Assembly (NCBI GenBank): GCA_964425225.1
Contig: CAYRMD010000015.1
Coordinates: forward strand, 1-64,000
DNA length: 64,000 nt
From: BPJU01 sp964425225
GTDB lineage: Bacteria > Planctomycetota > Planctomycetia > Pirellulales > Pirellulaceae
Direction of reading: 5' to 3'
Made by a program: the position numbers and the translations under genes. The notes under the pieces were generated by a model, which had not been told where the DNA came from, made no database searches, and saw nothing but the letters and a program-made list of their open reading frames with translations. Position 1 is the stretch's first letter; the number at the start of each line of letters is the position of its first letter. This document shows positions 9,534-17,272 of this stretch, in pieces.

Positions 9534-9826
9534 CCGCCACAGCATACCAGAACGGGCCGCCATGACCGTCCCGTCGTTCGACGGAGTGATTTCTCACGGG
9601 TTGGGGCTCCGAAGATGAGGTTCGACGTCGTTTAATTGCGACGAATGGCGCCATGGACGCCGGCACAACCAACGGCCTAGTAGGCTTAGTCGAAAACTGT
9701 GCTAAGCAACTGCAGTTATCCCGTTCGATTTTTTGCCTCGGCGTTAACTTTTTTTCGACCCCCGAGTCAACAAAATGGCGAACGTCGGGCTTCATCGGTC
9801 GCCGTTCGCATGGGGAGAACACTGTG

Positions 9827-10224
9827 ATGAATTTAAGACGATTTGCCCTTAGCATAGTGGTAGCCTTCGTGGCCTCGACGGTGTCGACATCCTCTGGAAC
9901 GCCGTTCTCTTGTGGAGCGCCTTCGAGCAGGGAGCCGAGTACTGGCGGCCTCCTGAACAACTTAATCGCCTCGTCCCGTTCGGATGGTTGTCGATGCTCG
10001 TTATGTTCCTGTTTTTCGGCCTGTTGTTCGTCCGTACCGAGTGGCGCGGAGTGGGGCGCGGGCTGGAGTTCGGCTGCTGGCTTGCGCTAGCTGCTGTTGC
10101 CGGAGTGGCGGGAATGGCCACACTCGTGCCTTGGCCAGCAGATGTGCTTGTGGGGTGGGTTGTGCAGCAAGCCGGAAACGACCTGTTGCTCGGCATCTGC
10201 CTGGGCTGGTTGTGTCGAGAGTAA
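9827..10224 (+). pseudogene. Small multi-pass membrane protein gene with a -1 frameshift
   Basis: ATG 9827 has GGGGAG nine bases upstream and begins MNLRRFALSIVVAFVAST. At 9881-9885 the similarity jumps to the -1 frame, which continues VDILWNAVLLWSAFEQG, then WRPPEQLNRLVPFGWLSML, and further hydrophobic segments to a stop at 10222-10224. Joined, the product would be about 132 residues with roughly four membrane helices, a layout I recognise from a small uncharacterised (DUF1761-like) membrane family. In the first frame, the sequence after the junction is Ser/Cys-rich and not protein-like. The -1 frame has a stop just upstream (TAG in tgccctTAG), so it cannot supply the N terminus itself. One missing G near 9883 would restore the gene. 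No slippery heptamer is visible, so mutation or an assembly error is more likely than programmed shifting. Confidence 0.75.
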
Positions 10225-10338
10225 ACTGGGCAACTGGCGCTTTGACCCGCGAGCCAGCGGTCAAGCGGCCGCGTGCAGCCCATGTGCTCCGGTAGAGCAC
10301 TTGCCATCGAATACACACATGTGGCGTGAGCCTAAAAC

Positions 10339-10771
10339 ATGACACCCGTCGATGTCATACTTCAGTTCGTACACGCAATCCATTCCAAGGATCTTGCGAA
10401 AATCGCCAACCTCATGACCGCCGACCACCAGTTTACCGATTCGCTCGGTGACTTGGTCATTAGGGTTGAGAAGTTGCCGGAGGCATGGCAGGCCTACTTC
10501 CATGTGGTACCTGATTAGTGGATTGAGGTTCACGAGATGTTCTTCGAGGGTCCGGGTTAGTGCTGTTAGGCGTGGCCGGGGCTACACGTCATACGGCACC
10601 CTGCGGCCCGAAAACGCATGGAGCACTTCGGGAGCGTGGCGAGCACTGGTTCGGGATACTTGTATAGCCCAGTGGCAGCTCTATGCGGACAACTAGGCAA
10701 TTCGTCGCCTGATTGATGCGATGATCAACCAACAGGGCGATGTGTCAGATTGCCCTACGGCCGGCAGTTGA
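10339..10771 (+). pseudogene. Decayed NTF2/SnoaL-like protein gene
   Basis: The first frame begins at ATG 10339 with MTPVDVILQFVHAIHSKDLA, continues to NLMTADHQFTDSLGD and AWQAYFHVVPD, then hits TAG at 10516-10518; readthrough gives WIEVHEMFFEG before more stops at 10558 and 10567. Coding sense resumes in another frame (VLLGVAG from 10560) and then a third (YGTLRPENAWSTSGAWRAL, then QWQLYADN), where TAG at 10694 replaces an expected acidic codon, followed by AIRRLIDAM. Put together this is a full SnoaL-like/nuclear-transport-factor-2-fold protein of about 140 residues. Intact relatives are small alpha+beta barrels of diverse or unknown function. At least two in-frame stops and two frameshifts show that it is dead. 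It lies directly after another broken gene. Confidence 0.8.
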
Positions 10772-11121
10772 TCGACAAAATGTTAGCTCGTTCCAACTTC
10801 GCTCAAACGGGCCTTTGATAGTCATAAAACACTAAGCGATGGCGTGAGTCATGTGGCGCGTGCGAACAACTACGCGCACGCTGTCACGACGTCCTCCTAT
10901 CCGCAGGACGCTTGCCGTAAACTGCCGTTTGTGGCTTGAGACGATAACGCCTTCGGTCAAAACTTGCTCGGCAGTTGTTGCCGACGACCACTGGGCAATC
11001 ACGGGAAACGTTTGCGCGCACCTACAGCATACTGCGGTCAAAAAGTGCTCAGCCACTTAAAAAGCCGCGCCGATACACAGGATGTAGCCCTCAAAAAGAG
11101 CTTTATTCGGACGACTGCCCG
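10772..11121. other. Gene-free stretch
   Basis: About 350 bp between the NTF2-like relic and a small minus-strand gene. I see no gene, repeat or clear regulatory signal in it. Confidence 0.5.
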
Positions 11122-11388
11122 CTATTTGCCGGTACGCTCCAAATCCTTAAGCAATTTCGCCACCAATTCCGGTTTGTCCTGTTGGACTAAATGGGCTATG
11201 AGCGCGGGCTTAACTCCCAGGGCATCTAAATGACCAGCCAGATGTTTCCAATGTTGTTGCCGCCGCTTTCCTTGCGCAAGATATAACTCGGTCACCAACT
11301 CGCCGGCTCGCTGCAACGCAAGAAGACGGCGATTGTCATAGTAATCGCGTATGATCCGCTGTTGATAGCGACTAAGCGGCTTGTCCAT
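11122..11388 (-). CDS. Small conserved hypothetical helical protein
   Basis: An 88-residue charged, mostly helical protein beginning MDKPLSRYQQRIIRDYYDNR and containing LALQRAGELVTELYLAQGKR and LGVKPALIAHLVQQDKPEL. I do not recognise a named domain; the pattern looks like a small cytosolic planctomycete protein. ATG 11388 is chosen because GGGAG sits seven bases upstream; the frame extends 26 codons further, to 11466, without a better site. It is transcribed divergently from the ferredoxin gene (about 205 bp between starts). Confidence 0.65.
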   Translation of the reverse strand: MDKPLSRYQQRIIRDYYDNRRLLALQRAGELVTELYLAQGKRRQQHWKHLAGHLDALGVKPALIAHLVQQDKPELVAKLLKDLERTGK

Positions 11389-11594
11389 CCAGGTACTCCC
11401 CGAGAACTCCCTATGTTCCGGCCCCAAACCTCCCGTATCGATAACTGCACGACCGGAAGGGTACACATGGGAGCCTATTATGTCTATAGTAGCCGACCTA
11501 CCGATCAGTTGCTATCATTCTAGTTTGTGGCGGTTGGCCGATACCGTCTGCGGTCGGCTGGGTATATGAAAGCTGGAGGAGCCAGGTACGAAAT

Positions 11595-11996
11595 ATGCCG
11601 ATCATCAAGTTCGTTAAAGAGAATAAGGAAGTGGAAGTTCCCCAAGGGACGATCCTGAGAAACGCCGCCATGCGGGCGGGAATTAACTTGAACTGCGGTC
11701 TGAATGGCTTCGGGGCACGTATTAACAAGTATGTCAATTGCGGTGGCAAAGGAATGTGCGGTACCTGTCGGGTCTTGATCACCAAAGGAATGGAAAACAC
11801 CAACCCGATGACCAAGCGCGAGTGGTATCAATTTAAAAACGCTTTCCATTTTCCCATTCCGGATCCAATACCGTGTTTGGCTTTTGTGGGCCACGAGGAC
11901 ACCATGCGCCTGGCCTGTATGGTGCGGGTAAACGGAGACATCGAGGTAGAAAGTTGCCCGCCGGTGAATCTGTTTGGCGAGAATTTTTTCAGCTAG
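11595..11996 (+). CDS. [2Fe-2S] ferredoxin
   Basis: A 133-residue small electron carrier. The N terminus MPIIKFVKENKEVEVPQGT and the cluster motif NCGGKGMCGTCRV (Cys49-x5-Cys55-x2-Cys58) give an adrenodoxin-type spacing; the fourth ligand is probably Cys108 in RLACMVRV. Cys34 and Cys94 are extra. The distance between the third and fourth ligands is longer than usual, because of an insertion around TKREWYQFKNAFHFPIPDP. A GGAGGAG stretch lies upstream of the ATG. The PII gene starts 43 bp downstream on the same strand, so the two are likely co-transcribed. The electron-transfer partner is unknown. Confidence 0.88.
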   Translation: MPIIKFVKENKEVEVPQGTILRNAAMRAGINLNCGLNGFGARINKYVNCGGKGMCGTCRVLITKGMENTNPMTKREWYQFKNAFHFPIPDPIPCLAFVGHEDTMRLACMVRVNGDIEVESCPPVNLFGENFFS

Positions 11997-12039
11997 ATGC
12001 TGTACACGATTCGCATCCGGCAGGGGAGTCCATCGGGTC

Positions 12040-12360
12040 TTGAAGCAAATCATAGCCATTGTACGTCCGTTCCTTGCCGAAAAGGTTCTCGACAACCTGA
12101 AGCGGGCACCGCTCGAAGCGCTCAGCGTACGCGAAGTAAAAGGCTTTGGGCGGCAAAAGAGCTACCTGGACAAGTATACCGAAAGCGAATATTCACTCGT
12201 CTTCTTGCCTAAAGTTGAAATCATGCTCTGGGTCGATGACACGCGAGTAGACGAGGTTATCCGCCGAATTGTAGAAGCTACTCGCACTGGCCGTATGGGT
12301 GACGGAAAAATCCTTGTCTTACCCGTGGTGCAGCATGTTGACGTAATCGAGCTTTCGTAG
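12040..12360 (+). CDS. PII family nitrogen regulatory protein
   Basis: A 106-residue PII signalling protein. It has the N-terminal KQIIAIVRPFLAEKVLDNL, the T-loop segment EVKGFGRQK...ESEYSLVFLPKV with the tyrosine equivalent to the uridylylation site of GlnB, and the C-terminal signature RTGRMGDGKILVLPV. PII trimers sense ATP/ADP and 2-oxoglutarate and control nitrogen (and sometimes carbon) metabolism by binding partners. The only start that matches the family is TTG at 12040, with GGGGAG at 12023-12028. T-loop length equals that of GlnB although its residues differ. No amtB, glnA or glnD is nearby; the upstream neighbour is a ferredoxin, an unusual pairing. Confidence 0.92.
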   Translation: MKQIIAIVRPFLAEKVLDNLKRAPLEALSVREVKGFGRQKSYLDKYTESEYSLVFLPKVEIMLWVDDTRVDEVIRRIVEATRTGRMGDGKILVLPVVQHVDVIELS

Positions 12361-12938
12361 ATTTTTCGGTGTGCGTCCGATTGGAATTGGCCTAGGGACG
12401 TTGGGTACAAAGCAGCTTACCCGAGCCGGGGAACATGTTGAACGGCTGCCTTGTCTCGATGTCGATACTTGTCGACGAAGAAATTCATCGAGGCCGTACG
12501 ATGTTGCGCGTTGGAGAATGTACTGCAGACACGCGACGAACCCCGAGGTTTCTGAAGTGGCGCATCCGTTGGGAAGGAAAACATTTAAGGGCTAAATACT
12601 AACCTCTTTCGGGCCATGCGTTACCGCAATTCGGAGTGCAGCGATCCATCGACCCGCGATCTTCAACTTCCTTGGCACAACTCCTCGGCTTGTACCTAAT
12701 ACCAGTTGGTCGAAAACCAGGCTAAAGAGAGTTTGGCTTTGCCAAATCAGTAGACGCACATCTTGAGTAACGTAGTGTTCCCCCGAGTGATGTTACCGGC
12801 GGTGTGATGGTTAGGCCCGTGCCGGTACGTCGAATGGCTCGTGTAGCGTGGGGGGCTTTAGCTGACATCTTGACGGGTCTGATGTGCGGGTAGCAGCTTC
12901 CAGCCCTTTTCGCTCAGGTTCATTCGTGGGAGTCTGCC
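12361..12938. other. Mostly gene-free stretch with one possible tiny ORF
   Basis: About 580 bp. The one candidate is a 55-codon frame at 12435-12602, listed separately. A 28-codon frame at 12807-12893 (MVRPVPVRRMARVAWGALAD...) faintly resembles the start of UbiA-type prenyltransferases but stops at once. No repeat or terminator was recognised. Confidence 0.45.
12435..12602 (+). CDS. Possible small ORF, 55 aa, unknown
   Basis: The frame from ATG 12435 to TAA 12600-12602 encodes MLNGCLVSMSILVDEEIHRG and ends RFLKWRIRWEGKHLRAKY, a basic tail. GGGG lies close upstream. I do not recognise a family. Residue composition looks more protein-like than random frames nearby, but length and context leave it doubtful. 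Confidence 0.25.
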   Translation: MLNGCLVSMSILVDEEIHRGRTMLRVGECTADTRRTPRFLKWRIRWEGKHLRAKY

Positions 12939-13781
12939 ATGAGGACGCGCATCGTTAGCGAACTGATCTTGGCAGCCGTCGGACTTTTAGGCGTGCTGCC
13001 CCGCGCTGCTTCGGCTGGGTTGATTCCGCTACGGGCCTCGTCAACGATTACCGTTTCCTTTGAAGTAGACGATTCCCTTGATGGGTTAGGCAATCCGAGG
13101 GTTGTTACCAGAATCGGGCCGCAACCCTTCCCGGCGTTCCCGGCATCCGTTGATCTGGCACCGACGTTCGACACCCCCGGTACCTCTGCCGACACAGACC
13201 TCACTTGGGGGAGGGTTCCCTTTCCCAGTTTTGACCAAGAATTTGTGCGACTTACAGCTCCGACATTTTTGGTGCAGCCAGTCGGAACCCGTGCCTTGGC
13301 AGAACTGAAGATAGATTTCTCCGTTCAATTCCAAGTCGATGTGTTCGGTAATGGGAACCACACCACTGTCGGATTCTACAGGCTGATCGTCAATGTTCTT
13401 CCTAACCTCCCAGGCGATCCGGCACTCTTCGCGTTGGTTGAAGCATCGGCTCAATATAGTGATACAGGTGGGGTTATTCTGGATGGCACCACGTTGGGGG
13501 GAACGGACCTTACCTACTCTCAGAATTTTGTCGGCGGTCCGTTTGTCGCCGATCGATTGAATTTTGTGAACATCCCGGCACTACCGCCAGGTGATATCAT
13601 GACGATCACGGGCTCCGTTAGGTTCCGGGGAGATCCAGCGAGCATGTCTTTTGATTTTTCCGCGCGGCAACCGGGATTCGGCTCGCCTGTCCCCGAGCCG
13701 TCGACTTTGGCTTTGCTGCCTCTTGGTCTTCTAATGCTCTTAATGAGGCGGCGCGTCTGGCACGGTACGACGGGGCGATAG
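12939..13781 (+). CDS. PEP-CTERM sorting-domain surface protein
   Basis: A 280-residue exported protein with a signal peptide (ELILAAVGLLGVLPRAASA). The C terminus carries the PEP-CTERM signal: VPEPSTLALLPLGLLMLLM followed by an arginine cluster. This tripartite tail is recognised by exosortase, which cleaves and anchors such proteins at the cell surface. The middle part is beta-rich (for example STITVSFEVDDSLDG, GDIMTITGSVRFRGDPA) with no named domain recognised. The exosortase gene is not in the window. It is flanked by gene-free DNA on both sides and appears monocistronic. Confidence 0.92.
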   Translation: MRTRIVSELILAAVGLLGVLPRAASAGLIPLRASSTITVSFEVDDSLDGLGNPRVVTRIGPQPFPAFPASVDLAPTFDTPGTSADTDLTWGRVPFPSFDQEFVRLTAPTFLVQPVGTRALAELKIDFSVQFQVDVFGNGNHTTVGFYRLIVNVLPNLPGDPALFALVEASAQYSDTGGVILDGTTLGGTDLTYSQNFVGGPFVADRLNFVNIPALPPGDIMTITGSVRFRGDPASMSFDFSARQPGFGSPVPEPSTLALLPLGLLMLLMRRRVWHGTTGR

Positions 13782-14458
13782 GGCAGTTGCAAGACCACAC
13801 AACTCAAACACTGAATCCGTTGCATCTGCAACCCAAGGGTGTGGGAGACTGCGACTTAAATGGTCCACGCAGCAGATCGGCTCTTTAGTGATGTCATACA
13901 GCCCGAGCGAGCCCGCAGCAAAGGAGCACATTCTGGAGATCAGCCGACTGTTTGATGGCGTTTTTGGAGGCTTGCAAGTAGGTCGTCTAATGTTTATCGC
14001 GATTGCAGGCCGCACCGAGTCACTTGGTTCCATGGCGAGGATCACCCATTGTGCAACATACCAAGTCGTTCTTTCTTGGAGTCACGATTCTTAAGCGGTG
14101 ACCAACTAGTACTCGGACGATGTCGGACCAACCATCGGGCACAGTGGCACCTAGCCGGGATTCGCACCTCGAATGCGCCGTGGCACTTGGTGCCAACCCG
14201 CATAGACGCACCGGAACGATGCCGGGACTATACGTTGTGTCCCTAAGCATCCTTCGCAGCACCGATCATCGATTCATTGACTCGGGTACCGAAAATTGCC
14301 ATTGACGAACCATCCTCCGTGCAGTAGATCGATGGCGTAATAATAGCGATGTTTGTTGAGCAAACGGCGGTTCAATGCAGTCCCACCTGTCCATAGGGAA
14401 CGTATACTAGGGAACGTATACAAAGAAGAAGATTCTCTTAGCAATACCAGAAGTGTGC
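13782..14458. other. Gene-free stretch upstream of the pseudo-receiver gene
   Basis: About 680 bp with only unconvincing short frames (for example MSYSPSEPAAKEHILEISRL from 13891, unrecognised and without a good ribosome-binding site). A directly repeated GGGAACGTATAC occurs near its 3' end and is listed separately. Confidence 0.5.
14396..14421. promoter_or_regulatory. Tandem GGGAACGTATAC boxes upstream of a gene
   Basis: GGGAACGTATAC occurs at 14396-14407 and again at 14410-14421, a 14-bp period, ending 37 bp before the predicted start codon at 14459. Each copy contains the palindrome GTATAC. A repeated box at this distance could be an activator or repressor site, or two overlapping -10-like elements; no regulator is assigned. 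Confidence 0.35.
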
Positions 14459-15427
14459 ATGGACGCAACAGCGATGGCCGACGGGCGGGCAGCACGAGTA
14501 CACGCACCGGACGCTTGGGGACATCTGCCGCGGCAAGTGCGTGCCCTGTTTATCACGGGAACCCTGCGCGGTGGCAACTGGTTGCAGAAGGCGTTCCAGA
14601 ACGATTCAGCTTGTGAAGTAACGTTGGAACACGTTGTCGGAATCGCCACGGGGTTGGCTCGCTTGCGCGACGAAGTTTATGACGTCGTGCTCTTACAGCA
14701 TGATCCTCAAACCCTAGATGCTCTGGAAGTGCTGAGCACGTTCCGAACAGCTGCGCGCGAGGATCAACCAATTCTCGTGCTCGGGATGGACCCAGAAGAA
14801 CAGTGGGCAGCTGCTTGTTGGGAAGCCGGGGGCGACGGCTATGTGTGCTTGCGGCATACCACTACCCGCATGTTGTTGTGGCGGATTGCCCAAGCACGCG
14901 AGCGCCATTTGTTGATTGCCGAGAATAGACGGCTACGTCAGGCTCATCAGCAACAACTAATGCGCGAGCATGAAGAAGCCTCACGCCTTCTCAGTCAACA
15001 ACGACAGCTTTTGGACGACCTACTGTCGCTTCGCGCCCGCTTGTCCTGCGGTTCGTCAACCGTGCCCAACCCCACCCAACAAATTCCTCCGCTGCTGGTG
15101 ACTCACTACCGGGAATTGCTGCGCACCTATGTGATCATGGGGACCGGAAATTTGGCCGACGAATTAAAGGTCCTCGCCCAGCTTTTTGTCCGTTGCGGCC
15201 TAGGCCCACAGCACGTGATGCACCTGCATGTGAACGTGCTGGAAGAAATGCTGAGTGGGTTGGGGGCCCGCAGCGCCCGCCATGTGCTGAACCGCGCTGA
15301 TCTCCTGATATTAGAGGCGATGATGCATTTGGCAGAGAGTTATCGCGAACGCTGCTGGCAACGCGAAAATGCTCCTCAACAACGACTGCTGCCAGGTATT
15401 TACCCCGAAGAGAGTGCTGCTGCCTAG
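14459..15427 (+). CDS. Pseudo-receiver/coiled-coil regulatory protein
   Basis: A 322-residue soluble protein. Residues of about 25-150 look like a response-regulator receiver fold (VRALFITGTLRGG, DVVLLQHDPQTLDALEVL, QPILVLGMDP, GGDGYVCLRHT), but the phosphoacceptor Asp expected after VVLL is Gln, so normal phosphorylation is unlikely. A Gln/Glu-rich coiled coil follows (NRRLRQAHQQQLMREHEEAS), then a helical C-terminal domain (THYRELLRTYVIMGTGN, HVMHLHVNVLEEMLSGLGA) that I recognise only as planctomycete-like. No DNA-binding domain is obvious. ATG 14459 is preferred over the GTG at 14453. A signalling or scaffold role is inferred. Confidence 0.7.
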   Translation: MDATAMADGRAARVHAPDAWGHLPRQVRALFITGTLRGGNWLQKAFQNDSACEVTLEHVVGIATGLARLRDEVYDVVLLQHDPQTLDALEVLSTFRTAAREDQPILVLGMDPEEQWAAACWEAGGDGYVCLRHTTTRMLLWRIAQARERHLLIAENRRLRQAHQQQLMREHEEASRLLSQQRQLLDDLLSLRARLSCGSSTVPNPTQQIPPLLVTHYRELLRTYVIMGTGNLADELKVLAQLFVRCGLGPQHVMHLHVNVLEEMLSGLGARSARHVLNRADLLILEAMMHLAESYRERCWQRENAPQQRLLPGIYPEESAAA

Positions 15428-15594
15428 GATACTCCCCCCGCAATTGCTCTTCTTCCTCTAACATGCTCAGCTCCCGAACGTGCTTTACGATCCTTGCGCG
15501 TCAAACCCATCGAAAACCCCGAGCGGTTTTAGAAGCCAGAGCGATGCTCCACGACGATTACCCGCAGTAGCGGCAGGCTCTTCCAGACACGCAC

Positions 15595-15973
15595 GTGCGT
15601 GCGTCACATTGGTAGGTCAATAGTTTTAACGCAAAGGCGCAGAGGCTGAAGGAAGACAAGAGGTACCTGTCCGTTGCTCACTTGCGTTTTTCCGTTGCAT
15701 TTGCCGCTCCCTTACGGTCGCGGCTCTGTGGAGCCCTCGCTCGACGCGGCGCCTTTGCCACGAAGCACCCGCATCGACTCACATTGGGTCGGGCCGAAAA
15801 TGGCATACCTACATCAGGTCCGGCAAATGAGCGAGCCATTTCATCTACCATAAAGACAAACACCTCGTTTCCATTCCTGCCGCAGAAAATAGACAACCTT
15901 TCGCGATGGCCCGCCTTTGACACCAGATTCCCACCTACAATCACGACGCACACAAAATCAAGACGCACACACC
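15595..15973. mobile_element. MITE-like repeat, copy 1
   Basis: The left end, GTGCGTGCGTCACATTGG from 15595, is an imperfect inverted copy of the right end (CCTACAATCACGACGCACAC at 15934-15953, then ATCAAGACGCACACACC at 15957-15973). Inside are TTTTAACGCAAAGGCGCAG, then GAGGTACCTGTCC, then a GC-rich palindromic unit at 15703-15726. The element aligns along nearly its whole length with 31153-31537. It encodes no transposase; frames through it are probably incidental. It lies immediately upstream of the secreted haem-motif protein gene and may carry part of that gene's leader. Confidence 0.75.
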
Positions 15974-16018
15974 AAGTTGGCCTTGACCGACACGGGAGGT
16001 GTACCTTACTTTTCGCAC

Positions 16019-17197
16019 ATGAATACTCGCACCTTCTGGCTTCGCCACTGGATTTGCAGTCTTTTGATAATAGCCCTTCTGGCGGCTGGGGATGACAGTG
16101 TTGGGCTAACGGGGCAGGAGTCAGCACCGCTTCGCGTCGTATTACTGAAAAATGGCCAGGTGCTCACTGGTCGAACCACGTTCGTGGGTGAGCAATGCAT
16201 CGTGGAGATGGACAACGGAGTAAGCGTGCGTCTTGCCCGGCGCGACATTGCGACTGACTGCCTTAATCTACTTGAGGCATATCATTTTCAACGCCGCACC
16301 CTGACTTCCAGCAACCGTGCCAAACCTCACCTGGATTTGGCTCGCTGGTGTTTGCGCTTCGGACTACTGGAGCAAGCAGCCGAGGAAGTGCTTACGGCGA
16401 TGCAGATTGAGCCGAATCACCCAGGAATCGACCCGTTGGTTCGCCAGCTCCAACAAGCGACGCAACCCAGCCGAACGACAGCGCCGCCCGATCGCCCACC
16501 GGAGACAAATGTCGGTCCCCTTTCGGCGCTCGATTCGTTAGACCAACTGGCTAAAGGGGTACCTCAGCCTGCACTTTCCCTGTTTGCCAGCCGTGTGCAA
16601 CCGCTCTTAGTGAATCGCTGCGGTGGGAGCGCCTGCCACACAGGTAACCGTGCAGGAGAGTTTCGGTTGCTGGAACCACCGCGTGGGGGAACCTATTTCC
16701 GGCGACTGACGTTGCGCAACCTAGAAACTACATTGGCCCACATCCACCGTGATGCACCCGAGGACAGCCAACTGCTTCGAGTTGCTCAAGAACCGCACGG
16801 ACCAACGCGAATTGTGGCCATTTCCGGACCGTCCGATCCACTTTACCAACTGTTGATCGACTGGTGTCAAAAGCTTCGGGGAGCCCAAGCACCAGATGAA
16901 ACCTTAATTGTCGAACAGTCGCCGGTTGAGGGTGCACCGATAGATATCGCGCCGAGAGAAAATCCCGCTACAACGGAGGTCTCCGACCGCACCTCGCCGC
17001 AACCCGACCAGTATTCGCCAACTCATTCCTCCAATAAATCCGCACCTGTTAGCACCGTAAATCCTCGGGGATCTGCAAGCGCACCACCCAGAAGCGTTTC
17101 GGTGCGCCATCAGGCTCCTAGCACGGTTCCTCCTGCCCTACCAATAGATCCTTTTGATCCGACGCTATTTAATCGCAAGATCCACGGTCGACCGTGA
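16019..17197 (+). CDS. Secreted planctomycete protein with CxxxxCH haem-type motif
   Basis: A 392-residue protein. The signal peptide lies in MNTRTFWLRHWICSLLIIA. Next comes a small beta domain (VVLLKNGQVLTGRTTFVGE) followed by a TPR-like helical segment (HLDLARWCLRFGLLEQAAEE, AMQIEPNHPG). Around residues 190-290 there is a cytochrome-like domain: VQPLLVNRCGGSACHTGNRA, where Cys-x4-Cys-His is the planctomycete variant of the haem-c motif, continuing to LIDWCQKLRG. The last 100 residues are Pro/Ser/Thr-rich and disordered. ATG 16019 starts the signal peptide; the nearest GGGAGG is 19 bp upstream, rather far. Its 3' end faces another haem-motif secreted protein. An electron-transfer or surface role is inferred. 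Confidence 0.78.
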   Translation: MNTRTFWLRHWICSLLIIALLAAGDDSVGLTGQESAPLRVVLLKNGQVLTGRTTFVGEQCIVEMDNGVSVRLARRDIATDCLNLLEAYHFQRRTLTSSNRAKPHLDLARWCLRFGLLEQAAEEVLTAMQIEPNHPGIDPLVRQLQQATQPSRTTAPPDRPPETNVGPLSALDSLDQLAKGVPQPALSLFASRVQPLLVNRCGGSACHTGNRAGEFRLLEPPRGGTYFRRLTLRNLETTLAHIHRDAPEDSQLLRVAQEPHGPTRIVAISGPSDPLYQLLIDWCQKLRGAQAPDETLIVEQSPVEGAPIDIAPRENPATTEVSDRTSPQPDQYSPTHSSNKSAPVSTVNPRGSASAPPRSVSVRHQAPSTVPPALPIDPFDPTLFNRKIHGRP

Positions 17198-17272
17198 GAT
17201 TAGAGGTACTCCCACGGCACTCGCAATCTAGACCGCTTTGTTGCTCCGGCGTCCGCACCTATCCCATACCCA

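Noticed and set aside
11090..11121. Hairpin after the small minus-strand hypothetical gene
   Set aside because: Stem is about six pairs with a wobble, and no T run follows on the minus strand.
12807..12893. 28-codon frame resembling the start of a UbiA prenyltransferase
   Set aside because: Too short and the match is by eye over about 20 residues; no continuing similarity after the stop.
14140..14200. Possible tRNA T-arm-like sequence (GATTCGCACCTCGAATGC)
   Set aside because: No acceptor stem, anticodon arm or D-arm could be built around it on either strand.
15682..16095. Open frame running through MITE-like copy 1
   Set aside because: A partly corresponding frame in copy 2 shows some residue similarity, but that follows from the DNA alignment; it is not maintained over the whole element and has no start signal.
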